Below are positions 38,918-47,958 of a stretch of DNA of 64,000 nt, piece after piece; positions within the stretch are counted from its first letter, which is position 1, and the number at the start of each line of letters is the position of its first letter. A program made the position numbers and the translations under genes. The stretch is from Candidatus Macondimonas diazotrophica (GTDB taxonomy: Bacteria; Pseudomonadota; Gammaproteobacteria; UBA5335): assembly GCF_004684205.1 (NCBI RefSeq), contig NZ_SRIO01000012.1, forward strand, positions 1-64,000, written 5' to 3'. The notes under the pieces were generated by a model. The model was not told the origin of the DNA. It did not search any database and saw only the letters and a list, made by a program, of their open reading frames with translations.

Positions 38918-39967
38918 TCAAGCGATGGTGATGCTCGAATCCAGGTAGACGTCCTGGATGGCATTCAGCAGCTTGACGCCTTCGGCAAACGGACGCTGGA
39001 AGGCCTTGCGGCCGGAGATCAGGCCCATGCCACCGGCGCGCTTGTTGATGACGGCCGTGCGTACGGCCTGCGCGAAATCGTTCGCGCCCGATTCACCGCC
39101 TGAATTGATCAGACCGCAGCGGCCCATGTAGCAATTGGCCACCTGGTACCGGACCAGGTCGATGGGGTGATCGGTGGTCAGCTCACTGTAGACTTTCTCG
39201 TGGGTCTTGCCGAAATTGATCGCCTTGTAGCCGCCATTGTTCTCCGCCATCTTCTGCTTGACGATGTCCGCGCCGATGGTCGAGGCGATATGGTTGGCCT
39301 GACCGGTCAGATCGGCGGAGAGGTGGTAGTCGACACCCTCTTTCTTGAAGGCGTTGTTGCGGGTATAGGCCCACAGAATCGTGACCATGCCGAGCTCGTG
39401 GGCGCGCGCAAAAGCTTCGCTCACCTCCTGGATCTGCCGGCGAGATTCGGGAGCGCCGAAATACACCGTCGCTCCGACGCCGATCGCACCCATGTCGAAG
39501 GCCTGATCGACACTGGCAAAAAGCGTCTGGTCGTATTGGACTGGCAGGCTCAGGATCTCGTTATGGTTGAACTTCATGATAAAGGGGATCTTGTGCGCAT
39601 AACGGCGCGACATCATCGCCAGCACGCCATAGGTCGAAGCCACTGCGTTGCATCCCCCCTCAAGCGCCAGCTCGCAGATCGTCTTGGGATCGAAGAAATC
39701 CGGATTGGGCGCAAAAGATGCCGCAGCGGAATGTTCGATGCCCTGATCGACAGGCAGGATCGAGACGTAGCCGGTGTTGCCGAGGCGGCCATGACCGAAA
39801 AGCGTCTGCAGATTCCGGAGCACGGTGGGGCTGCGGTCCGTCTGGACGAATACGCGATCCACGAAGTCGTCGCCCGGAAGTTCCAGCCGCTCTTTGGCGA
39901 TGCCCCGACAGGTGTGGGTCAGGAGGGATTGGGCTTCATCGCCCAACAGCGCAGTGATATCAGTCAT
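38918..39967 (-). CDS. fbaB: Class I fructose-bisphosphate aldolase (DhnA/FbaB type)
   Basis: 349-residue aldolase of the archaeal/FbaB class I type, which forms a Schiff base with fructose-1,6-bisphosphate and needs no metal. It shows [46 protein letters not shown], and [15 protein letters not shown] containing the probable Schiff-base lysine. Glycolysis or gluconeogenesis/Calvin cycle use fits. It is monocistronic with its own terminator. Confidence 0.93.
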   Translation of the reverse strand: MTDITALLGDEAQSLLTHTCRGIAKERLELPGDDFVDRVFVQTDRSPTVLRNLQTLFGHGRLGNTGYVSILPVDQGIEHSAAASFAPNPDFFDPKTICELALEGGCNAVASTYGVLAMMSRRYAHKIPFIMKFNHNEILSLPVQYDQTLFASVDQAFDMGAIGVGATVYFGAPESRRQIQEVSEAFARAHELGMVTILWAYTRNNAFKKEGVDYHLSADLTGQANHIASTIGADIVKQKMAENNGGYKAINFGKTHEKVYSELTTDHPIDLVRYQVANCYMGRCGLINSGGESGANDFAQAVRTAVINKRAGGMGLISGRKAFQRPFAEGVKLLNAIQDVYLDSSITIA

Positions 39968-40505
39968 GGGGGTCAGCTCCCTTCAACGATAAATGGCCCG
40001 ATCGGCAGCCAGGATGGGTCAAGATCGAAACGAAACCAGACCCGAATCTTAACCTGCAAGATGGCTGCCGGACAGACACGCAAAAGGGCGACGAACCGAG
40101 TTCCTCCCAAATCGCCTCATCACGACGCTGGGGCGTGGAACGCTCGCGGAATACCCGCGGCAAGCTTGCCAATCCGGCACCATGTCGGTGCGCACCAATT
40201 CCTCGCGCCCGGATTGGAGAGCGACGTGGACGTATCGGACCCGTCATCCACAAGGCGTCTTCAAGACGCAATCGATTCAATGCTAGACTGCGCGCCAACG
40301 CATACGGGCAGAATGAATCAACCAAGGACTGTCGGCGTCCGGCAACACTGGATTACCCGACATGCCTGTATTACGCTTAGCCGAGGCTGGGTTTATCTAA
40401 CGGTTCCCAGCTCTGTTCCGTTAGTAGGGGTTGACCTACCGCGAAGGCGGTCGTGAATTTCATTCCCTGATATAAGCCTTAATTGACAAAAATGGAGGAA
40501 TCATC
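39968..40505. other. Intergenic region with three hairpins
   Basis: 538 bp between the divergent aldolase and the secreted protein at 40506. It holds GCGTCT-TCA-AGACGC (40255-40269), CTAACGG/CCGTTAG (40397-40424) and GTAGG/CCTAC (40424-40439). The last two are adjacent and about 70 bases before the 40506 gene, and could form a structured leader. No gene is seen; no known riboswitch was recognised. Confidence 0.45.
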
Positions 40506-41003
40506 ATGAAGCGTCTGTCTTGTGCGGCCTTGATGTTGCTTGCACCGCTTGCCGGTCATGCCGAATTGTCTTCAATGAATGACCAGGCACTGTCCGAAGT
40601 GCGCGGTCAAGCCATCGTCGATCTGGGCGGCGGTTTCGTTGCATCCGAAAATGGCGTTTTTCAAACCTACACCGTTTTCGACCAAACTCTTTACGTTCCG
40701 TTCGATCCGACTGACGGCGTAACGCCGCCTCCCGGTCCCGGTACGGGTCCGCGCCCCATCGTGATCGGCAATCTGTTCTGCGACACTTGCGCGATCATCC
40801 TGGGTCTGAAACTCGGAAAATTGGCCTATATTGAAACCATCGAAGCCAATATCCTTTCGCTGGATCCGTTCCCCATCGGCCAAGCGTTGGCTGAGTTGCA
40901 CTACCAGAAAGCCGCCCATCTGTCCGCTGTGGCCAACCGGCTGTACTACGGACCGTCGGCAAGCGCCTCGGGAAGTGCTTCTGCTAGCGTTTCGGTGAAT
41001 TGA
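40506..41003 (+). CDS. Secreted protein of unknown function
   Basis: 165-residue protein with a clear signal peptide (MKRLSCAALMLLAPLAGHA-ELSS). After cleavage it starts SSMNDQALSEVRGQAIVDLG, a 'D-x-x-L-S-x-V-x-G-Q' type motif seen at the mature N-termini of several uncharacterised gammaproteobacterial surface proteins. One CDTC pair (about residue 96-99) could form a disulfide, and the C-terminus is a Ser/Ala run. ATGGAGGAATCATC precedes the start. It lies 45 bp upstream of the OmpA-like gene, probably one transcript. I cannot name a function. Confidence 0.75.
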   Translation: MKRLSCAALMLLAPLAGHAELSSMNDQALSEVRGQAIVDLGGGFVASENGVFQTYTVFDQTLYVPFDPTDGVTPPPGPGTGPRPIVIGNLFCDTCAIILGLKLGKLAYIETIEANILSLDPFPIGQALAELHYQKAAHLSAVANRLYYGPSASASGSASASVSVN

Positions 41004-41048
41004 TCAGACCTCGCCCTGTCAGGTTAGTGAATTAAGGAGCCTAAACGA

Positions 41049-42134
41049 ATGAAATCACAATTGAAAAAACTTACAGGCGCCTCCGCGCTTCTGCTTTTGG
41101 CTGCACCAGCTGCTCATGCAGTGGTCGAAAGCGGTTTCGTAGTTTCTCCCGGTGCCGTTTATCAATGGTTTGATGACGATGCCGCGGGTGTCGAGGACGA
41201 TGTCGGTTACCGGCTGGGCTTGGGCTATCAGTTCACGCCCCACTGGGTACTGGAACTGGTTGGCTCCCGCGTCGATACCGAGGTCGAAGGTGCCGATGGG
41301 GTTGACTTCGAGATGACTCAGGCCACCTTGGACCTGATGTACAACTTCATGCCTGAATGGACTGTAACCCCCTACGCCCTGCTGTCGGCCGGTTACGCCT
41401 GGTATGAAGCGGACGGCTTCAAGAAGATCGATCCGAATCTGGAAGACTTCGACGAAGATGAGCCTGTCATCGGTGCCGGCCTGGGCCTGAAAGCCAACCT
41501 GACCGACAACCTGTTTGCGCGTCTGGATGGCCGTTACGTCAGCTACACGGACAGCAACATCGACGACTACATCGCTCACCTGGTGATCGGCTACACCTTC
41601 GGCGAAGCGGCTGCCCCGGCTCCCGCTCCGGCCCCTGTGATGATGGAAGAGCCGGTTGATGGCGATGCCGATGGCGACGGTATTCCGGATTCCCGCGACA
41701 AGTGCCCCGGAACTTCCGCAGGCGCCAAGGTTGATGCCGATGGCTGCTACATCATCATCGAAAAGCCGGTGACGATCCGCCTGGAAGTGCTGTTCGACTT
41801 CGACAAGTCCGTGGTCAAGCCTGAGTACTATCCGGAAATCAAGAAAGTCGCTGACTTCATGAAGCAGTATCCGATGACGGATACCGTGATCGAAGGCCAT
41901 ACCGACTCGATCGGCACCAACGCCTACAACCTCAGCCTGTCCCAGCGCCGCGCTGAAGCGGTTCGCCAAGTGCTGATCGACCAGTTCAATGTCGATGCCA
42001 GCCGCCTGACCAGCGTGGGCTACGGTGAAGAACGTCCGATCGCGGACAATCGCACCGCAGAAGGCCGTCAGTTGAACCGTCGTGTGGTTGCGGTGGTTTC
42101 TGCGACCAAGAAAGAAAAGGTCAGAGCTGAATAA
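41049..42134 (+). CDS. OmpA-family outer membrane protein
   Basis: 361-residue protein: signal peptide (to AHA-VVES), an N-terminal eight-stranded OmpA-like barrel (about 24-185), a Pro/Ala hinge (APAPAPAPV), a thrombospondin type 3-like Ca2+-binding segment (DGDADGDGIPDSRDKCPGT), and a C-terminal peptidoglycan-binding OmpA domain (VLFDFDKSVVKPEYYPEI, IEGHTDSIGTNAYNLSLSQRRA). It should tether the outer membrane to the wall. A terminator follows. Confidence 0.95.
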   Translation: MKSQLKKLTGASALLLLAAPAAHAVVESGFVVSPGAVYQWFDDDAAGVEDDVGYRLGLGYQFTPHWVLELVGSRVDTEVEGADGVDFEMTQATLDLMYNFMPEWTVTPYALLSAGYAWYEADGFKKIDPNLEDFDEDEPVIGAGLGLKANLTDNLFARLDGRYVSYTDSNIDDYIAHLVIGYTFGEAAAPAPAPAPVMMEEPVDGDADGDGIPDSRDKCPGTSAGAKVDADGCYIIIEKPVTIRLEVLFDFDKSVVKPEYYPEIKKVADFMKQYPMTDTVIEGHTDSIGTNAYNLSLSQRRAEAVRQVLIDQFNVDASRLTSVGYGEERPIADNRTAEGRQLNRRVVAVVSATKKEKVRAE

Positions 42135-42158
42135 TAAGGTTCCCTGAACCTTCCCCTG

Positions 42159-42192
42159 GAAAAGCCCGGCGTCAAAACCGGGCTTTTCTTTT
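42159..42192 (+). terminator. Rho-independent terminator after the OmpA-like gene
   Basis: Stem GAAAAGCCCGG / CCGGGCTTTTC (11 bp) with an 8-base loop and a TTTT tail. The symmetric A/T ends let it work for tsaB on the other strand as well. Confidence 0.92.
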
Positions 42193-42234
42193 GTCCGTAC
42201 TGCCCTTGGCCACAGGCAGCACAATACCAGGCAA

Positions 42235-42909
42235 TCAGGGCCCTGAATGCGATTGCACAATCCGATTGCGCACATAGACCGGCAAGGCGGCCTCGGCCGG
42301 CACCATCGCGCCGGTCTCATAACGCGATATCGCCAGTCTCATCAAGCAGCGCCCTGCGGGGAGCACATCCCCGAGAGGCGGCACGATGCGCTGCGGACAC
42401 AAACACGGCCCATAAGCCATCCACGCATTCCCCGCACCCCGCCACTGTCCATCGGCGTCTGGCAAAATGAGGCTTTCCGGCGCACCCACCGTATCGTCCA
42501 CAAGCCGGACAAGCTGCCCTGCCCGCGCCGAAAACGCGGCCCAATAGATCTCCCCCATGCGTGCATCCAGTGCGGCAAGAATCGACCCATCGCCGCGTTC
42601 CGCCTCATCCTGGGCCAGTATTTCCAGATCGGATACGGGAATCACGCCAAGATCGGCGCCGAACGCCAATCCCTGGACCACGGCAGCAACGACGCGCAAT
42701 CCGGTAAAGCTACCCGGCCCACACCCAAAGGCGATAGCATCAAAGCTGGAAAGGGGATAACCAGAATCGTCCAGGAGCTCACGCACCGTCGCGAGCAGCC
42801 AATCACCGTGACCGCCTTGCGCTTCGCGTTCGCGGTACTTCGCGACACCGTCATTCCAGATCCCCACCGAAGCCCGTTCGGTAGCGCCATCAATCGCCAA
42901 TAACCGCAT
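42235..42909 (-). CDS. tsaB: TsaB, tRNA t6A modification
   Basis: 224-residue ASKHA-fold protein that scaffolds TsaD/TsaE in making threonylcarbamoyladenosine-37 in ANN-decoding tRNAs. It shows LLAIDGATERASVGIW and FGCGPGSFTGLRVVAAVVQGLA, diagnostic for TsaB. It overlaps the 3' end of the DinG-like gene by 20 bases. Essential in most bacteria. Confidence 0.94.
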   Translation of the reverse strand: MRLLAIDGATERASVGIWNDGVAKYREREAQGGHGDWLLATVRELLDDSGYPLSSFDAIAFGCGPGSFTGLRVVAAVVQGLAFGADLGVIPVSDLEILAQDEAERGDGSILAALDARMGEIYWAAFSARAGQLVRLVDDTVGAPESLILPDADGQWRGAGNAWMAYGPCLCPQRIVPPLGDVLPAGRCLMRLAISRYETGAMVPAEAALPVYVRNRIVQSHSGP

Positions 42910-44848
42910 CTGCTCGCTGCTCCTCGCTCCGCAGTCGGGAAAAGAACGCCGCCACCTCGTGGGATTTCCGGGTCACCGGCATGTCCGGCAGACTGGACAT
43001 GAAGGCGCGACCGTAGGATCGATGGATCAAACGCCGATCCCCGACCAGCAACACACCGCGATCGTTCGCATCCCGAATCAATCGGCCCGCCCCCTGACGC
43101 ATCGCAATCACGGCAGTCGGCAGCTGACATTCCTGAAACGGGTTGCCGCCACGCGCGCGCGCTGCGTTGATCCGCGCCTGCAACACCGGATCATCCGGCG
43201 AGGCGAAGGGCAAGCGATCGATGGCGACCAGTTGCAACGCATCGCCCCGAACATCCACGCCTGCCCAGAAACTGGCCGCACCCAATAACACCGCATGGCC
43301 GATTTCCTGAAATCGTTCGAGTAACCGTGCAGGCGGGGCCTCACCCTGGACGAGAAGTGGAAACTGCAAGTCCGACAACGCCTCGGCAGCATGACGCAAG
43401 GCGCGGTGACTGGTGAACAGTAAAAAGGCGCGACCACCACTCCACTCTAATGCCTGACGAACTTCGGCGAGATAGCGGACCTCGTAGTCTGGAGCGTCGG
43501 GAGCAGGCAGCGCTTCGGGCACGTACATCAGCGCTTGGCGATGATAATCAAATGGACTGGGCAACTGAAGACACGGGATCTCCTCATCCAGTCCGACGTC
43601 TTTCAAAAAACGCGAAAAATCCCGGCCAACCGCCAGTGTGGCGGAGGTGAAAATCCAGGCGCACTGGCGCTGCATGCGGAACTCGCGCAGCTGCTCGCCA
43701 ACCTCCAGCGGTGTTGTGTGCATCACGACGCCCGTTCGGGTGGTCTGCAGCCAGTGTACCTCCCCGGTATGGCTGGCCTCTTCGCCCCAGCGCGCCAGAT
43801 GGTCGTGCAGATGCTGCGTCCGCCGCAGCAACTGAGCCAATCCCGGGGTGCGATCGGCGACGCCTCGCAGACCCGCTGCCAAGCTATCCAATGCGTCTGA
43901 CAGCGCGGCGCGCTGTGCCAGAAACACACCCGCCTCATCCGTCTTTGCATTCCAGGCGATCCGACGCTCACCATCCGGCAAGTGCCCACGCAGCGTTCGG
44001 GAGGCCCGGTCGACCAACTCGGCAGCCTGAATCAAATCCCGATGATCGGCGCCACCGGCCGCTTCACGCTCCGCGCGTACATCACGTATCAACAGCGCGA
44101 TCTGCCGGCTGCTCACGGTGCGTCCGAAAAACTGCGCGGCGACTTCCGCGACGTGATGGGCTTCATCCATCACCACGCCATCAGCCCCCGGAAGCAACTC
44201 GCCGAATCCTTCCTCCCGCAACGCCAGATCGGCAAACAGCAGATGATGGTTGATCACCACGACTTCGGCGTCCATCGCCGCACGGCGTGCCTTGACGACA
44301 TAACAGGTGCGAAATTCGGGGCATTCCTGGCCAAGACAGGTATCCCCTGTGGCGGTGATCCGGCCGATCAGTTCCGGATTCGCCGGAAGCGCCGCACATT
44401 CGGACAGATCACCCGACCGCGTCTGATCCACCCAATGGCGGACCCTTCCCAAAGCGCCGCGGCCGTCATACCACAGATCCTGTTCCGCCTGAAAAAAGCG
44501 GTAGCGACACAGATACCGTCCGCGCCCCTTGAGCAGCACCACGTCGCGCTTCACACCCAAAGCGCGCTGCAAAAAAGGCAGGTCCTTGACCATGAGCTGA
44601 TCCTGAAGTGCCAAGGTGGCGGTCGAAATGAGCACGCGCTCGCCCATCGTCAGGATCGGAACCAGATAGGCAAAGGTCTTGCCGATTCCGGTTCCTGCTT
44701 CGATCACCCGCGTCTGTCGGCCGGCCAGGGCTTCGCGAATCCACTCGGACATCTGGATTTGACCGGGCCGGACCTGATAGCCCTTCAGTTGCTGGGTCAG
44801 GGGCGATTCATCCCCCCAGATTCCGCCGTTTTCCGGATCGTCGCTCAT
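42890..44848 (-). CDS. DinG/YoaA-type XPD-like DNA helicase
   Basis: 652-residue superfamily 2 helicase. Walker A EAGTGIGKTFAYL, DEAH box VMDEAHHVAE, and four Fe-S cysteines between (CRYRFF, then CLGQECPEFRTC). Helicase motif VI is near GAGRLIRDANDRG. The cluster and length favour YoaA/DinG, a 5'-3' helicase that clears structures or lesion-stalled forks. The start ATG overlaps the upstream lipoprotein stop (ATGA); upstream in-frame codons are shadow. It is co-transcribed with the lipoprotein and tsaB. Confidence 0.92.
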   Translation of the reverse strand: MSDDPENGGIWGDESPLTQQLKGYQVRPGQIQMSEWIREALAGRQTRVIEAGTGIGKTFAYLVPILTMGERVLISTATLALQDQLMVKDLPFLQRALGVKRDVVLLKGRGRYLCRYRFFQAEQDLWYDGRGALGRVRHWVDQTRSGDLSECAALPANPELIGRITATGDTCLGQECPEFRTCYVVKARRAAMDAEVVVINHHLLFADLALREEGFGELLPGADGVVMDEAHHVAEVAAQFFGRTVSSRQIALLIRDVRAEREAAGGADHRDLIQAAELVDRASRTLRGHLPDGERRIAWNAKTDEAGVFLAQRAALSDALDSLAAGLRGVADRTPGLAQLLRRTQHLHDHLARWGEEASHTGEVHWLQTTRTGVVMHTTPLEVGEQLREFRMQRQCAWIFTSATLAVGRDFSRFLKDVGLDEEIPCLQLPSPFDYHRQALMYVPEALPAPDAPDYEVRYLAEVRQALEWSGGRAFLLFTSHRALRHAAEALSDLQFPLLVQGEAPPARLLERFQEIGHAVLLGAASFWAGVDVRGDALQLVAIDRLPFASPDDPVLQARINAARARGGNPFQECQLPTAVIAMRQGAGRLIRDANDRGVLLVGDRRLIHRSYGRAFMSSLPDMPVTRKSHEVAAFFSRLRSEEQRADAVIGD

Positions 44849-45354
44849 GTCTCGCGATCGGCACGCTCTTGCGCATCCCGGGCGCCCTGCGAATCGCCCC
44901 GCATCTGGCGGGCTCGGGCAATCAACGTCCATGCCTGCCGACGGACGGTTCGCGTCGCACCACCCAGGGAGAGCGCCCGTCGCGCCATCGCTTCGGCTTC
45001 CGCAGGACGCTGCTGAGTCAGCTGGATGTCCGCCAGTGCGAGCCAGGGTTGAGGATGTGCGGGCGCCAGGCGCAGAGCCCGCTCGACAGTCGCCGTAGCC
45101 GCATTGAGGTCGCCGCGTTCACGCTGCGCTTCAGCCTGCGTAAGCAGGGTGCGGGCTGAGGGACTGAGCGGCGCCATCGGGACATCTTCCCGCTCCGGGG
45201 GGCGCGGCGTGGATGGTTCAACGGGCGGAGACGGCGCCGGTGCCGGCACGGGCTCCGGGGGCGGCACCGGGGGCAACGGCGTGGGCAAGCGCCCCCCGGT
45301 ACTGCTGCAGGCAGTCAAAACCAGAAGCAGTATTCCCAGCATCAGCCGGTACAT
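44845..45354 (-). CDS. TPR-repeat lipoprotein
   Basis: 169-residue lipoprotein: signal peptide MYRLMLGILLLVLTAC with lipobox LTAC (Cys16), a Pro-rich linker (residues about 20-70), and two or three TPR-like helices (LTQAEAQRERGDLNAATATV, ALRLAPAHPQPWLALADIQL). AAGGAG precedes the chosen ATG. It sits between mrcB and the DinG-like gene; as CpoB or LpoB-like proteins do for PBP1b, it may help the adjacent penicillin-binding protein, but that is inference. Confidence 0.82.
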   Translation of the reverse strand: MYRLMLGILLLVLTACSSTGGRLPTPLPPVPPPEPVPAPAPSPPVEPSTPRPPEREDVPMAPLSPSARTLLTQAEAQRERGDLNAATATVERALRLAPAHPQPWLALADIQLTQQRPAEAEAMARRALSLGGATRTVRRQAWTLIARARQMRGDSQGARDAQERADRET

Positions 45355-45388
45355 CACGGCGCGCGCTCCTTTTGACGATATTCCCGGC

Positions 45389-47761
45389 CTAGCGGCCCAA
45401 CAAATCCTGCCACCACTGGCGAAGGTGCTGCACCGGCGAGTTTTCATCCGGGTGCACCGCCCATCGCTCCGTCAACGCGCAGGGTACCGGATTGCCCGGG
45501 CCAGTGCCTTGCTGGAACGGCAACTCGATCGCACCGGCACACTCCGGGCCGGCGGCCCGACCAGTGGCCGGCTCCACCCAACGCAATGCCATCGAATCGG
45601 GCAGGACACGCGGGATAGGATGAACATCGCTGTTGCGCATGAGATCGAGCCAGATCGGCAAGGCACCGGATGAGCCCGACAGCCCCATCGGCGTGTTGTC
45701 GTCCCGACCGACCCACACGACCGCCATGCGATTGCCCGCATATCCGGCAAACCATGCGTCGCGCTGTTCGTCCGTAGTGCCGGTCTTTCCGGCGGCTTCC
45801 CAACTCGACGGCAACCCTGCCGCACTCCGAGCGGTTCCTCTCAACACCACTTGCCGCATTGCGGCATGAAGCAGTGCCGCCGCTTCGGGGGATGCCGCCT
45901 GATGCAGGTCCAGAGGATAGCGGCGTAGCGGCTGGCCCGACGGGGAGACGACTTCCCGGATGATCTGCAGCGGCGCATGGATCCCGCCGCCGGCGAGGGT
46001 CTGATACATCTGGGCAACGTCGATCGGACTGAGTTCGAGGGTGCCGAGCAGTACTGCAGGAACCTGTGGAATATCCGCATTGACACCGAGATTGCGCAAG
46101 GTCTGAACGATGCGCGGAATCCCGACCTCAAGCCCCAGGTGCACCGTCGCCGCGTTGTGCGATTGGGCCAGCGCCTGGAACAGGGGTTCCTCGCCATGGA
46201 ATCGTCCAGATGCATTGCCCGGCCGCCAGATGGTGCCACCCGCCACCTTGACTGCCACCGGCTCGTCTCGCACCGTGCTGACCAGTGTATAGCGTCCAGA
46301 CTCCAACGCGGCGAGATAGACCGCCGGCTTGACCAGTGAACCGATCGGCCGCCGCGCAGTAAGCGCACGATTGAATCCCCCGGCGGCATCGTCACGACCA
46401 CCGACGACGGCCTGAACCGCGCCAGTGAGGACATCGGTCACCACAATCGCGCCTTGGAGATCTTTCTTCCCTTGTTGGGCGAGTCGGTCCAGGTTCCGTC
46501 GAAGAACACGCTCCGCCTGACCCTGAACCTCCGGGTTGATGGTGGTGTAGATCCGCAAACCCTCGGCGATCACATCGTCCTGAGAGTAATCACGGAGAAG
46601 ATGGGCGCGGACCAGCCCCAATGCCGCGCCGTACGCCCCTCCGCGCTGCGCGGCGGTGCGCACGCCCAGTGGCCTGGATCGAGCCACCTCGAATGTTGCC
46701 TGATCAAGGAGCCCGACCTCGGCGAACACCCCGAGCACGGTATCGCGACGGCTGCGCGCTCGCTCGGGTTGGCGCAACGGATGATAATACGACGGGCCCT
46801 TGACCAGCCCGACAAGCAGCGCAGTTTCCTGAATCTCCAGTTCGCTCAATGGCTTGCCGAAATAATAGGCACTGGCGAGACCAAAGCCATGAATCGCACG
46901 CCCGGCCTGTTGGCCGAGATAGACTTCGTTCAGATAGGTTTCGAGGATTTCAGCCTTGGTGTAATGCCATTCCAGCAGCACCGCCATCAACGCTTCGTCA
47001 AACTTGCGCCGAAAGGTTCGGTCACTGTCCAGAAACAGATTCTTGACCAGTTGCTGGGTCAACGTGCTACCACCCTGCACGATGCGTCCGGCCCGAATAT
47101 TGGATAGCGCCGCCCGCAGCACCGCCCCCGGATCGATCCCCACATGCCGGGAAAACTGCCGATCTTCCACCGCGAGCAGTCCCAGAAGCAACGCTTGTGG
47201 AACTTCATTCAAGCGCACCAGAACGCGGTCTTCCCCATCCGATCCGTAAAGCGATCCGATCAATTCAGGGTCCAAGCGAAGCAATGCAGGCGCCGCTTCC
47301 CCATCCAAGGCAGTCAGCTCGGCAATCCCGGTTTCATCGAAGCGAATTCGGATGCGGCGAGCCGGCTGAGGGCCGTCCCAGAATGACAGGGCCCGCACGT
47401 GGATCACCAAGCGGTGCTGGCCATCTACCTGATAGGTCCCCGGTGTGTCCGGGCGCGCCGTCGCACGATATCCCGCCCGTTGCAACGCGCGCACCACCTG
47501 GTCGCGATCGACCACCTCGCCCACCCCGAGCTCCAGTGGGCGGCTGTATACCTGCGCCGGCAGAGACCAGCGCCGACTTTCGAAACGCGCGATGATCGTG
47601 TGATCGAGGTATGCCGCATAAACGGCCACTGCGCTCAGGACGAGCACGCCGACCCAGATTACCCATGGGCCGACACCGAGGAAACGAGGTCGTAATGAAG
47701 GCAAGAGGAAAATCCTGTCGCTGCACCAATCGGAGGATACCGTGATGCCGGAGTGCACCAC
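45389..47761 (-). CDS. mrcB: Penicillin-binding protein 1B
   Basis: 790-residue class A PBP: cytoplasmic start, one membrane helix (about 32-52), UB2H-like domain, glycosyltransferase GT51 (EDRQFSRHVGIDPGAVLRA, GGSTLTQQLVKNLF), and transpeptidase with SxxK (GSLVK), SHN (QSHNAA) and KTGT (GKTGTTDEQRDAWFAGY). It polymerises and cross-links peptidoglycan. The track start is GTG at 47759-47761 without a good ribosome-binding site; the true start may be a TTG about 20 codons in. It is the head of a minus-strand cluster ending with tsaB. Confidence 0.93.
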   Translation of the reverse strand: MVHSGITVSSDWCSDRIFLLPSLRPRFLGVGPWVIWVGVLVLSAVAVYAAYLDHTIIARFESRRWSLPAQVYSRPLELGVGEVVDRDQVVRALQRAGYRATARPDTPGTYQVDGQHRLVIHVRALSFWDGPQPARRIRIRFDETGIAELTALDGEAAPALLRLDPELIGSLYGSDGEDRVLVRLNEVPQALLLGLLAVEDRQFSRHVGIDPGAVLRAALSNIRAGRIVQGGSTLTQQLVKNLFLDSDRTFRRKFDEALMAVLLEWHYTKAEILETYLNEVYLGQQAGRAIHGFGLASAYYFGKPLSELEIQETALLVGLVKGPSYYHPLRQPERARSRRDTVLGVFAEVGLLDQATFEVARSRPLGVRTAAQRGGAYGAALGLVRAHLLRDYSQDDVIAEGLRIYTTINPEVQGQAERVLRRNLDRLAQQGKKDLQGAIVVTDVLTGAVQAVVGGRDDAAGGFNRALTARRPIGSLVKPAVYLAALESGRYTLVSTVRDEPVAVKVAGGTIWRPGNASGRFHGEEPLFQALAQSHNAATVHLGLEVGIPRIVQTLRNLGVNADIPQVPAVLLGTLELSPIDVAQMYQTLAGGGIHAPLQIIREVVSPSGQPLRRYPLDLHQAASPEAAALLHAAMRQVVLRGTARSAAGLPSSWEAAGKTGTTDEQRDAWFAGYAGNRMAVVWVGRDDNTPMGLSGSSGALPIWLDLMRNSDVHPIPRVLPDSMALRWVEPATGRAAGPECAGAIELPFQQGTGPGNPVPCALTERWAVHPDENSPVQHLRQWWQDLLGR

Positions 47762-47872
47762 ACCGGATCGCGCAAGCCGCCTGCGGCTGAGCGCTAATCC
47801 GGCGTGGCTATTTCAACATATTGATTCATCGATATGAAATCAAGCTGGCGTAATCTGTGCTTATAGTCTTTC

Positions 47873-47949
47873 GCACACAGCTTGTGTGCACTAGATCCTC
47901 CACGATCTCCCTCTCTCGCACTTCGCGCCCCATCGGGGCGCTTTTTTTT
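47873..47949 (+). ncRNA. Candidate small RNA with a CU-rich anti-SD-like seed
   Basis: A plus-strand unit in the 197-bp gap between mrcB and phoU, where no plus-strand protein gene exists. A TATAGT -10 box (47862-47867) ends 5 bases before a hairpin GCACAC-AGCTT-GTGTGC (47873-47889). Next is an unpaired CU-rich stretch (47895-47917) with CCTCC and CTCCC, complements of ribosome-binding sites. It ends in a terminator GCGCCCC-ATC-GGGGCGC plus eight T (47925-47949). A weak -35 is the main doubt. Predicted length about 77 bases. Confidence 0.6.
47925..47949 (+). terminator. Strong terminator of the candidate sRNA
   Basis: 7-bp G/C stem with a 3-base loop (GCGCCCC-ATC-GGGGCGC) and an eight-T tail on the plus strand. 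No plus-strand coding gene precedes it, so it must end an RNA starting nearby. Confidence 0.9.
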
Positions 47950-47958
47950 GCTCAGAGC

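Noticed and set aside
41055-42320. 421-codon minus-strand frame, and the plus-strand frame at 49756-50808
   Set aside because: Antisense shadows of the OmpA-like protein and the porin, both with clear signal peptides and family motifs.
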